From NCBI GenBank assembly GCA_021777765.1, contig JAJYDF010000002.1, positions 174,999 to 238,998 of the forward strand: a DNA stretch of 64,000 bases. Reading direction: 5' to 3'. A program made the translations under genes and the position numbers. The notes below the pieces were generated by a model that was not told the origin of the DNA, did no database searches, and saw only the letters and a list, made by a program, of their open reading frames with translations. This stretch comes from Pseudomonadota bacterium (GTDB lineage Bacteria > Pseudomonadota > Gammaproteobacteria > DASZBR01). This document shows, piece by piece, positions 1-8,250 of this stretch. Position 1 is the stretch's first letter, and each line of letters starts with the position of its first letter.

Positions 1-1358
1 TACCAAAAGTGGAAACTTTATCATGATTAAATCGTTCGATTTGTGGCGATTGTTTTCCTAATAACACATCAATTAAATGTTTTACACCAAATCGTTGGCC
101 TGTTCGATATACACATGATAATGCCATTTGAGCGGCGATTGTCCCATCCCATGTCTCTATTTCATCAATACAATTATCACAATTATTACAGCGTGCGGAA
201 TAAGTTTCGCCAAAATAATGTAATAATGCTTGTCTGCGACAAATAGTCGTTTCACAAAATCCTAATAAAGCTTCTAATTTACGCCTTTCTAATCGTTTTC
301 GTTGTTCATCTGCCTCTGAACTATCAACCATTTTGCGTAATGTCACCACATCACCTAAACCATAACTCAACCAAGTTTCGGCAGGCAAACCATCACGACC
401 ACTTCGTCCTGTTTCTTGATAATAATTTTCAATACTTTTTGGTAAATCAAGATGCGCGACAAATCGTACGTTGGGTTTATCAATTCCCATACCAAATGCG
501 ATTGTTGCGACAATAATTACACCTTCTTCTTGTATAAATCGTTGCTGATTTCTTTGCCGTATCGAATTATTTAAGCCTGCATGATAAGGCAAAACATCCC
601 ACCCTTTTTCTTGTAACCATTGTGCTATTTCTTCTACTTTTTTACGTGATAAACAATAAATAATGCCCGCATCACCACGGTGCTCATTGAGAAATTGAAT
701 TAATTGATCACGAGAATTTTGTTTTTGCACGATACGATAACGAATATTTGGTCGATCAAAACTCGAAGTAAAATAACGGGCGTTTTCTAATCCTAATCGT
801 TCAATAATTTCCGCTTGTGTTGGTTTATCGGCTGTTGCCGTTAAAACAATTCTTGGTATTTGTGGAAATCGTTTATGTAAAATAGATAGTTGAATATATT
901 CAGGCCGAAAATCATGACCCCATTGTGATACACAATGTGCTTCATCAATGGCAAATAACGCAATTTGTGCACGATCCAATAATTGCTGAAAGTAGGGTGT
1001 TAATAAACGTTCCGGTGCGACATAAAGTAAATCTAATTTTCCCGTCACAAAATCTTGCTCCACTTTTTGTGCCGCTTTGCTATCGAGACTAGAATTTAAA
1101 TACGCAGCTTTAACACCTAATTGTAATAAAGTATCAACTTGATCTTGCATTAACGCTATTAATGGTGAAATAACAACACCAACGCCTCGACGCGCAATCG
1201 CCGGAATTTGATAACAGAGAGATTTACCGCCGCCTGTGGGCATCAATACAAAAGCATCTTTACCTTTTATAAGATGATCAATTATTTCAGCTTGATTACC
1301 CCGAAATTCATTATAGCCAAAAACATTTTGTAAGATTTGTTGGGCCTGAATCATCATT
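1..1358 (-). CDS. recQ: ATP-dependent DNA helicase RecQ (3' end off the window)
   Basis: Superfamily 2 3'-5' DNA helicase acting in recombination and fork repair. Reading the minus strand from the ATG at 1358 gives a frame open to the left edge (about 452 codons). It begins [14 protein letters not shown] and carries the Walker A motif MPTGGGKS, motif [19 protein letters not shown] and, near the edge, the Cys cluster CNNCDNC of the RecQ zinc-binding/RQC region. The C-terminal HRDC end lies outside the window. A GGAAA sequence precedes the start. A second ATG follows immediately at 1355 and could serve instead. It is divergent from the oxidase gene at 1461, so the 100-base gap probably holds both promoters. 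Identity is certain; only the end is unseen. Confidence 0.95.
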
Positions 1359-1460
1359 GAAATTTCCTTTGATTATTTATTTTTATTATTTGAAAATAAG
1401 CTAGATTTATATATAGCCGCGTAATATATAATTAAATGATTTTAATATGGATATAAAACT

Positions 1461-2414
1461 ATGTCGATAAATATTGCTATTGTTGGTGCAGGTGTCATGG
1501 GACTTAGTACCGCTGTTCAATTACTACAAAAAGGTTATTCAGTAAATATATATACTGATCTTGATCCCGCATTAACGACTTCTACAGTAGCTGTTGCAAT
1601 TTGGATGCCATTTGGCGTTGAGTCTGATCAGATTGATGACTGGTCACATGCTAGCTTAGCTCATTACAAACAAATGCAAAACAATAGTGAGTCTGGGGTA
1701 GTTTGGCGTAATCATACTGAATTTTTTAATATCGTTATTTCTAAACCACATTGGATGAATTTACTAGAAGAGGGGACAGCACCACAATGTCAGATCCCTC
1801 ATGAGGTAGCGAGTATTTATTCCATAAAATTACCGAATATAGACACTCGTAAATATATTATTTATTTATTAAATACTGTTAAATCACTGGGTGGAAATAT
1901 TATACAACGTCGTATTACACATTTTGACGAATTAAATGAATCTCAAATCATTATTAATTGTGCTGGATTTGGCGCAAAGCATTTAACAGGTGACAATAAT
2001 CTTTATCCGATAAAAGGACAACGATTTTCTGTTAAGCAACCTTGCGAAAAAATAACGGAAAGTATTCTTTATACAAATAATGATCTCATCACCGTTATAG
2101 TTCCTCACACAGAACATGTCATAATTGGTGTGAGTTATTTAGTTAATAATGATAGTTTGAATTACGATATGATTGAAGAGAAAAAACAATTGTTGCGCGC
2201 ATGTGAATTTTTTCCACAATTAGCTGATGCAACAATTCTTGAAAGAAGGGTTGGTTTACGTCCTGGCCGAAAAAATGGTGTTCGATTGGAAACAGAAATG
2301 ACCAAAGATAAAAAATTAATTATCCATAGTTATGGTCATGCAGGTGGTGGCATTAGTTTAGCACCAGGATGTGCGGCAAGTGTCGCTAAAATTGTAGAAA
2401 ATTGGGTTAGATAA
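1461..2414 (+). CDS. D-amino-acid oxidase-like FAD-dependent oxidoreductase
   Basis: Probable flavoenzyme that oxidatively deaminates D-amino acids to 2-oxo acids, ammonia and hydrogen peroxide. The 317 residues open with the FAD-binding GAGVMG at 9-14. They carry INCAGFGAKHLTGD near 165-178, GLRPGR at 265-270 (its last Arg matches the substrate-carboxylate Arg of DAAO/DASPO) and YGHAGGGISLAPGCA at 291-305, the family's C-terminal FAD signature. No signal peptide or membrane segment is seen. Length is slightly below the roughly 340 residues of eukaryotic enzymes. The specificity (neutral versus acidic D-amino acids) cannot be read from the sequence. The next gene follows after 42 bases on the same strand and may be cotranscribed. 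Confidence 0.85.
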   Translation: MSINIAIVGAGVMGLSTAVQLLQKGYSVNIYTDLDPALTTSTVAVAIWMPFGVESDQIDDWSHASLAHYKQMQNNSESGVVWRNHTEFFNIVISKPHWMNLLEEGTAPQCQIPHEVASIYSIKLPNIDTRKYIIYLLNTVKSLGGNIIQRRITHFDELNESQIIINCAGFGAKHLTGDNNLYPIKGQRFSVKQPCEKITESILYTNNDLITVIVPHTEHVIIGVSYLVNNDSLNYDMIEEKKQLLRACEFFPQLADATILERRVGLRPGRKNGVRLETEMTKDKKLIIHSYGHAGGGISLAPGCAASVAKIVENWVR

Positions 2415-2456
2415 TTTATATTTAATTAGTTATATTTAACAAATAGAGGAACCATC

Positions 2457-3215
2457 GTGGTTACATTTTTTATCATTTTTATATTTTCACTATCTATAAT
2501 ATTACTACTGTCTAAATGCTTTAAATCAGGACTTTCTCTGTTAATTATCGCTCTTATCTTAGCCATGATGAATGGCTTCGGTGTTATTTCAGCAATCCTT
2601 TTACAGAATTTAGAAACCTATCCATTTCTAATAATACCTAATTGGGAAAAAAATAATGCAATTATAATATTAGGTGCTGGTGCAGTTGACATACCCCATT
2701 CAAATAATGTCAAACCCACCATTATGGCTTATTCAAGGATATTCGAAGCAGCACGCCTTTATAACTCCTGCAAAAAAAATAGCAATGCCTGTACTATTAT
2801 TATTAGCGGTGGTGATGCGCTTTCAAAAGGTAAATCTGAAGCGGAAGTATATCAAAATGAATTGAATAACATCGGTATAAATAATTCAGATATTATATTA
2901 GAACCACGCAGCATAAATACCTATCAAAATGCCGAATTCACTAGCACCATAATAAACTCAAAACATTTTGATAATATTATTCTTGATACTTCCGGCATCC
3001 ATATGAAACGATCATTATTATACTTTTCTCACTTTGGTATCTCTGCAACACCTGCAATTGCAGACTACATCGAACCCAAAATGTTTACAGACACATTAGG
3101 ATTTAATTTCGCAATCAGTGATTTCGCTGCACATGAATATGCCGGGATTATGAGATATTATATTTATAATAGCCTTGGATTAAATAACCAACAAACTAAA
3201 CAAGGATCTCCGTAA
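2457..3215 (+). CDS. DUF218 (YdcF/ElyC/SanA-type) membrane-anchored protein
   Basis: Starts at GTG preceded by AGAGGA. The N-terminus has two hydrophobic segments (about residues 3-20 and 24-45), followed by a DUF218 domain. Its markers are AIIILGAG near residue 70, IISGGD near 120, GKSEAEVY, LEPRSINTYQNAEF and LDTSGIHMKRS. Family members such as ElyC and SanA are inner-membrane proteins linked to envelope and peptidoglycan or lipid-carrier homeostasis, but the biochemical activity is unsettled. The substrate here is unknown. Convergent with the transporter gene ending at 3254. Confidence 0.75.
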   Translation: MVTFFIIFIFSLSIILLLSKCFKSGLSLLIIALILAMMNGFGVISAILLQNLETYPFLIIPNWEKNNAIIILGAGAVDIPHSNNVKPTIMAYSRIFEAARLYNSCKKNSNACTIIISGGDALSKGKSEAEVYQNELNNIGINNSDIILEPRSINTYQNAEFTSTIINSKHFDNIILDTSGIHMKRSLLYFSHFGISATPAIADYIEPKMFTDTLGFNFAISDFAAHEYAGIMRYYIYNSLGLNNQQTKQGSP

Positions 3216-3253
3216 ATCATAACATTGTTGTTGAAGACATAGTTTAAATCAAA

Positions 3254-5155
3254 TTAGTGATTATTTTTTTCATTTGTTGCATCACTAATATACCATGGCG
3301 TAGTTATTACAACCGTTCTTTGATCACGATCAAGAAATAACAAAGTGCGCAATATCGCGGCACGTATATTATGCAGTAAATATTCATACCAATGGGCCTG
3401 AATTAACTCAGGAATTACAACAGCAATGAGCCGATTTGTTTTTTTCTCTTTAATTTTATCTACATAATCTACAATGGGTTGGTAAATTCGGCGATAAGGT
3501 GATTTTATTATTTCAAGCTCAGGAACAGCAAAATTAGCTGATTTCGCAGGTTTTTCAACCTTTTCAGACCAGATTTGTTTCAACAATTTAGTGTCTTCTT
3601 TTTCTGTACTAACATGTAATGCCACAACATCATCTGAAATTAATAATCCAAAACGAATCGCTTTTTCAGCAACGCGATCCCAACCTTGAATAGGCACAAT
3701 GACAATCGGTGATTGACATTTAGAAACTTGTAATTGCAATGGTTTTTCAACTTCACGACTTATTTTAATATAGTGTTGTTTAATTTGAATTAATAAAATG
3801 ACTAACAATGGAGCAAGTAATATTAAGATCCATGCACCTTCTAAAAATTTAACAGCAATGATTATTGCTAATGCTATGGCGGTTGTTACAGCACCTAACG
3901 CATTTAAAAATAATTTAATATGTGAATAATCTGTGCTTTTTTTATTACGAATCCAATAAACAACCATGCCCAATTGCGATAAAAGGAATGCAGTAAATGC
4001 ACCAACAGCAAATAAAGGAATTAATGATAATGTTATCCCTTTAAATATGATCAGAAGCACAGCTGACAAAATTGCCAATATAATTATTCCATGCGAATAA
4101 ACAAGACGCCGACCTCTATCAGCAAAAAAATCGGGTAAATAATTATCTTCCGCTAGCAAACGGCATACTCTAGGAAATCCGACAAAACTCGTTTGCGCAG
4201 AATATGTCAACACGATAAAAATACTAATAATTGAAAAATAATAAAAAATGCCATTTCCTGTCGTTGCAGCGATTAGCTGTGATAATAATGTTTGATAACC
4301 CGGCTGCGTTTCATCCATCGCAATTAAATGATACACAGGGCATAAATAACCTAATGCTAATAACATTAAAGCGAGAATTGTTACGACGATAGTTAAAGTC
4401 CATTGTGCATTTATGACTGATGGTTTACGAAACAATGGCACTGCATTACTCACCGCTTCTACACCCGTCATTGCTGTTAAACCATTGGCAAATGCGCTTA
4501 ACAATAACCATATACCCAGTGTTTTTAATGCTGTTGGTGGTGGAGGTGGAGCAATAATCGGTAGTGGATGACCACCAGTTTGCCATGTATGTATTAGCCC
4601 CATTACGACTGAAATACTCAAACAAATAACAAATAAAAGGGTAGGGAAAATAAAAAATAAACCAGACTCACGTATGCCACGTAAATTAATTATTGTTAAT
4701 GTGAATAATACAATTAAACAAAGCAATAATGTATGCGCATGCAATAAAGGAAATGCAGAAATTACTGCACCGATTCCAGCAGATATTCCAACAGCCACAT
4801 TGAGTAAATAATCGATTAACAATGCAATTGCAGCCCATATACCCACTTTCTGACCCAAATTATCACTTGCAACAATATAAGCACCGCCACCCGACGGATA
4901 TGCCGCTATTGTTTGTCGATATGAAAAATAAAGAACGAGGAGCGTAATTACTACTGCAATAGATAAATAAAAGAAATAATGTAATCCAGCCAAACCCAGA
5001 AATAATAATACGGATAAACCCGCTTCTGGACCATAAGCCGTGGATGATAATGCATCTAATCCTAAAGCAGGCACCCCAGTTATTATGCCGAGCTGTTGTT
5101 GCTTACTGTTTCGCGAGGCAAGTGGACGTCCTAAAATTTTGTCTAATAATGACAT
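3254..5155 (-). CDS. KimA/YdaO-like APC-superfamily potassium transporter
   Basis: Polytopic inner-membrane transporter of 633 residues with about 12 hydrophobic segments and a C-terminal cytosolic domain of about 150 residues. The N-terminal pattern GVPALGLDALSSTAYGPEAG, the SYRQTIAAYPSGGGAYIVA loop and the VPIQGWDRVAEKAIRFG start of the C-terminal domain match the B. subtilis KimA (YdaO) family. Members import K+ with protons, and the C-terminal domain binds c-di-AMP in Firmicutes. Whether the ligand is the same here is unknown. Start chosen at the ATG at 5155, preceded by GGA at suitable spacing. An upstream in-frame TTG at 5191 is less likely. A generic amino-acid permease is the main alternative. 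Confidence 0.75.
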   Translation of the reverse strand: MSLLDKILGRPLASRNSKQQQLGIITGVPALGLDALSSTAYGPEAGLSVLLFLGLAGLHYFFYLSIAVVITLLVLYFSYRQTIAAYPSGGGAYIVASDNLGQKVGIWAAIALLIDYLLNVAVGISAGIGAVISAFPLLHAHTLLLCLIVLFTLTIINLRGIRESGLFFIFPTLLFVICLSISVVMGLIHTWQTGGHPLPIIAPPPPPTALKTLGIWLLLSAFANGLTAMTGVEAVSNAVPLFRKPSVINAQWTLTIVVTILALMLLALGYLCPVYHLIAMDETQPGYQTLLSQLIAATTGNGIFYYFSIISIFIVLTYSAQTSFVGFPRVCRLLAEDNYLPDFFADRGRRLVYSHGIIILAILSAVLLIIFKGITLSLIPLFAVGAFTAFLLSQLGMVVYWIRNKKSTDYSHIKLFLNALGAVTTAIALAIIIAVKFLEGAWILILLAPLLVILLIQIKQHYIKISREVEKPLQLQVSKCQSPIVIVPIQGWDRVAEKAIRFGLLISDDVVALHVSTEKEDTKLLKQIWSEKVEKPAKSANFAVPELEIIKSPYRRIYQPIVDYVDKIKEKKTNRLIAVVIPELIQAHWYEYLLHNIRAAILRTLLFLDRDQRTVVITTPWYISDATNEKNNH

Positions 5156-5202
5156 AACGATTCCGTGTTGTTTTACGATAATAAAATCCAAGAATTAATT
5201 AT

Positions 5203-5856
5203 TTATATAGTCTTTGAAATTGGATGAATAAGTGGGATGGTATCTATTGCAATTGCGGCTTTAGTTAATCTTTTTTTTATGTCTGTAGGCAATTGATTTA
5301 AATCCCCATCTCGATATGAACATAAAGCACGTAAAGATGTTCCATAATCAAATTTACTTCCAAAAATTGCTTGAGCACAACCTAAACCTGTAGCCAGTGA
5401 AATGCCATGATTAATAATCGCATCTATATCTATATAATCTTTTATTTCAGGACGCAATTGAATTGTATTAAGTTTTGATGCTAACAAATCTCGTAAAGAT
5501 GCTATTTGAATTCCATTGTCCTTACATTTAAGAAGTTCATCCACTCTTCCTTGTCTATTTCCAATACCTGCCAAAAATTGTAATTTTACATATTCGTGAT
5601 CAATTAAAATATTACAATTTAATGTATTGATCTCTGGATGAACAAGTTTTGCATTAGTTAAAAATGGAATATTCGAAATTAACTTTTCTTTATTTAAAGG
5701 CAAGGAAGAAAAAAAATCAAAATCGACTGATTTTCTATGACCCAATTGAAGGGCTATTGCAGTACCACCATATAAAACAAATTCTTGAGGAATCGATTGA
5801 AGCTGTGGCCAAAGAATTAACTGCGGCGGAGGGAGTATATCTAATCTTAATTTCAC
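5203..5856 (-). CDS. AbiEii/AbiGii-type nucleotidyltransferase (toxin-like)
   Basis: Soluble 217-residue protein with the minimal nucleotidyltransferase signature near its N-terminus: YGGTAIAL at 29-36 and the metal-binding DFD at 45-47. A downstream SLRDLLASKL segment is typical of AbiEii-family enzymes. Characterised relatives (AbiEii, MenT-type toxins) transfer nucleotides to RNA targets and act as toxins or abortive-infection effectors. The start overlaps the stop of the 95-residue gene upstream by four bases, so the two are translationally coupled, as in toxin-antitoxin pairs. It may be a stability module or a defence gene. The family call is well supported; the toxin role is inferred. 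Confidence 0.75.
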   Translation of the reverse strand: MKLRLDILPPPQLILWPQLQSIPQEFVLYGGTAIALQLGHRKSVDFDFFSSLPLNKEKLISNIPFLTNAKLVHPEINTLNCNILIDHEYVKLQFLAGIGNRQGRVDELLKCKDNGIQIASLRDLLASKLNTIQLRPEIKDYIDIDAIINHGISLATGLGCAQAIFGSKFDYGTSLRALCSYRDGDLNQLPTDIKKRLTKAAIAIDTIPLIHPISKTI

Positions 5857-6140
5857 TTAAATTTCCTTTTAGGAAGCGGGGGGATACGTTTATACCCTAA
5901 TTTTAAATGCCAATAATCCCATGATCGATAGCTAAAATTACCAATTGCTCGCTTTAGAACATTTATTAATATTTTTTTACTTACCATATGATAAATAAAA
6001 AGCATATCATCACCAGAACCAAGGTTCATAATATTTGATAATAAGACTTCGGTATGTTGAAGCGCCCACTCGGGTGATTCCCACCAAACATACTTCTTAG
6101 CCAGTTCTATTAACTCTGGAGTTGCTTTTAAAGGTTGCAT
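5853..6140 (-). CDS. Small partner of the AbiEii-type nucleotidyltransferase (candidate antitoxin)
   Basis: A 95-residue soluble protein, Trp-rich in its first third (YVWWESPEWAL), with a basic C-terminal tail PLPKRKFK. It ends in a 4-base overlap with the nucleotidyltransferase gene. Genes of this size are commonly found directly before AbiEii-family nucleotidyltransferases and are often proposed to act as antitoxins or target-recognition partners. I see no helix-turn-helix typical of AbiEi. The role is inferred from position alone. Confidence 0.55.
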   Translation of the reverse strand: MQPLKATPELIELAKKYVWWESPEWALQHTEVLLSNIMNLGSGDDMLFIYHMVSKKILINVLKRAIGNFSYRSWDYWHLKLGYKRIPPLPKRKFK

Positions 6141-6323
6141 AATAAATAAGCCTATTACTTATAACATAATTATTAATTTACCAGTTCAGTCAGTCTAGCA
6201 CAAATGTCAAAACAAATTGATATAAATCTTATCAATCGTTTTAACAGATTATATGATACCTATTTCTAACATAAATACTCTTTTTGAATGTACTATATTT
6301 AGTATAAATCAAGAGTAAATAAT

Positions 6324-7040
6324 ATGTTCAACAATCGATCTGACAAACGCGAATTATTAGATGATTTATCGCTATCAAGCGATGAATTGCGTAAGAATCT
6401 AGCTGAGTTTGAAAAATTTAATAATTGGTTTGGCAGTAAAAGACTATTAACCAAATCATTAAACAAAATTAAGAATAAATTCTCTAATAAATTTCATCAG
6501 AATCCTATCACTCTATGCGACTTATGTTGTGGCGGTGGAGATCTTTTGAGAGCAATAGAAAAATGGTCAAGTTATCATGGCATAAAAATGACACTGATTG
6601 GTATTGACGCCAACCCAAGCATTATTGATTATGCCATTAAGAATTCTACAAAATACCCTCTTATTCAATATAAAGTTCATAATGTATTCTCACCGGAATT
6701 AGAACAAATGAAATTTGATATAGTTTCAATCAATAGTGCTTGTCATCATTTTAATAATGAAGATTTGATAAAATTACTGCAATTGTTTTCTAAGCAAACA
6801 AGATTGGCCATTGTAATTAACGATCTACATCGATATTGGTTAAGTTATTATGCCATTAAATTAATATCTAAAATATTTAAATTCTCTGAATTAGCAAAAC
6901 ACGATGCCCCTTTATCAGTAATGCGCGCTTTTACTAAAAACGATTTAATTGAAATACTAGAAGAAGCGAATATAAAACAATTTGAGATCCATTGGGCTTG
7001 GCCTTTTCGTTGGAGTGTAATTATATGGCTATCGAACTAA
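6324..7040 (+). CDS. Class I SAM-dependent methyltransferase
   Basis: A 238-residue protein with a Rossmann methyltransferase core. Motif I LCDLCCGGGDLL lies near residue 64, an acidic residue in LIGIDANP near 92 should bind the SAM ribose, and a VSINSACHHF motif IV-like segment near 134 follows. No membrane segment or signal peptide is present, although a hydrophobic stretch lies near residue 175. This resembles small-molecule methyltransferases that act on an oxidised product. The substrate cannot be told. It sits alone on the plus strand, between two minus-strand genes and about 180 bases from the AbiEii pair. Confidence 0.7.
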   Translation: MFNNRSDKRELLDDLSLSSDELRKNLAEFEKFNNWFGSKRLLTKSLNKIKNKFSNKFHQNPITLCDLCCGGGDLLRAIEKWSSYHGIKMTLIGIDANPSIIDYAIKNSTKYPLIQYKVHNVFSPELEQMKFDIVSINSACHHFNNEDLIKLLQLFSKQTRLAIVINDLHRYWLSYYAIKLISKIFKFSELAKHDAPLSVMRAFTKNDLIEILEEANIKQFEIHWAWPFRWSVIIWLSN

Positions 7041-7052
7041 ACTGTTCACCAA

Positions 7053-7970
7053 TCAGTAAATTGATAATTTACCAGACTTCAAGAAATTATTTAACCAATG
7101 CTGAATATACATATCCGCATCAATACCTAAAGTTTTCAATACGATTACTTGCGTTAGCTTATTAAAAAAATCAATATACGTCTTAACACCAGATTCAACA
7201 TTTTTGTCTTCCCAACCTAAATTCTTCATCCAATTTTCAGCATTAGTTCTATTAATAGGCAGCTTCCCTGAATGGACTAATTGATTGCGCAAAACAATAA
7301 ATATATTATTTTTAACATATATAGTATGCGGCCAAAAAAGATTTAAAATATAGCTCATTATTTTATTAAGATCATCTTCTTCATCTTGTCTAGAAGCACC
7401 ATTTGGATTTTTTAAATGCGGATACAACCATTCCCAAATGACAAAATTTGATAAAAACCTGCTTTCAAAATTAATGATGTTACAGTGATTTAATAACATT
7501 ATAAGATGGAAACCATTTTCATATTGGATTTGCCATGATTTATCTTTAACACACGATATTGCGTTGCTAAAATAATTCTCAACTTGATTTTTTGTTTGTC
7601 CGCCAATGATATCTTCAAGACTATTTATTGGTTTTAGAGGATAATTTGAATATTTTTTTCGTGAAATTAAAGCCCAATTCTTACCATTTAAAATAGATCC
7701 AACTACTAATATATCATCAACTAATTTTCTTTTTATTTTCTTTCTAGATGAGTACTTTTCGCCATAAATTCCATCGCGAAACATTATAGAATTTTCTTGT
7801 GGCCCTTTAAATTCAGCATATGCGTTTTGTTTATGATTTCTATAATATCTGCGATCTACAACATGATCATAATCCCAAAAAAATATTGAGTATTTATCAA
7901 TCATAAAGCTATCTATTTGATCATATTTATCAAAACCTAGACGCACATTCACGAGACGTAATTTTGCCAT
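7053..7970 (-). CDS. Uncharacterised protein with a HEPN-like RX4H motif
   Basis: A 305-residue soluble protein not recognised as a whole. The N-terminal half is rich in charged and aromatic residues and beta-like. The C-terminal half is helical and contains R-N-Q-L-V-H at about residues 228-233, followed by SGKLP. An R-x4-H motif with Asn after the Arg inside a helical region is the hallmark of HEPN ribonucleases, including the abortive-infection protein ApeA and several toxins. The ATG at 7970 is preferred because GGA precedes it at normal spacing; a TTG two codons upstream is possible. The neighbours (methyltransferase, AbiEii pair) make a defence or stress RNase plausible. The motif alone is weak evidence. 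Confidence 0.5.
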   Translation of the reverse strand: MAKLRLVNVRLGFDKYDQIDSFMIDKYSIFFWDYDHVVDRRYYRNHKQNAYAEFKGPQENSIMFRDGIYGEKYSSRKKIKRKLVDDILVVGSILNGKNWALISRKKYSNYPLKPINSLEDIIGGQTKNQVENYFSNAISCVKDKSWQIQYENGFHLIMLLNHCNIINFESRFLSNFVIWEWLYPHLKNPNGASRQDEEDDLNKIMSYILNLFWPHTIYVKNNIFIVLRNQLVHSGKLPINRTNAENWMKNLGWEDKNVESGVKTYIDFFNKLTQVIVLKTLGIDADMYIQHWLNNFLKSGKLSIY

Positions 7971-8250
7971 AAACAATCCATAAATTTATTATATTTATCT
8001 ATTGTTTAAGTATAGCAAAATGTTAAACAATAAATTTGCGTTTACTTTTATCAAATAAAGCATTAATCACGCCATTTAACTCCGATATGAAATATAAATA
8101 AATCAATCATAGTTTTTTGGCGGACATCGCCGAATAATATATTCAATATCATTATATTTCACAAATCGAAATATCTTTTGAGTTGATCACATGCTCAATC
8201 CGACCTACTCTAAAATAGAGCAAGTTATAATAACAATAAGTAATAATAAT

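Noticed and set aside
43..246. Open frame on the plus strand at the left edge
   Set aside because: It is antisense to the recQ coding region, whose minus-strand translation is unmistakable.
8105..8140. Small GGCG/CGCC hairpin after the dsbD gene
   Set aside because: The stem is only four bases and no T run follows in the minus direction, so it is not a convincing terminator.
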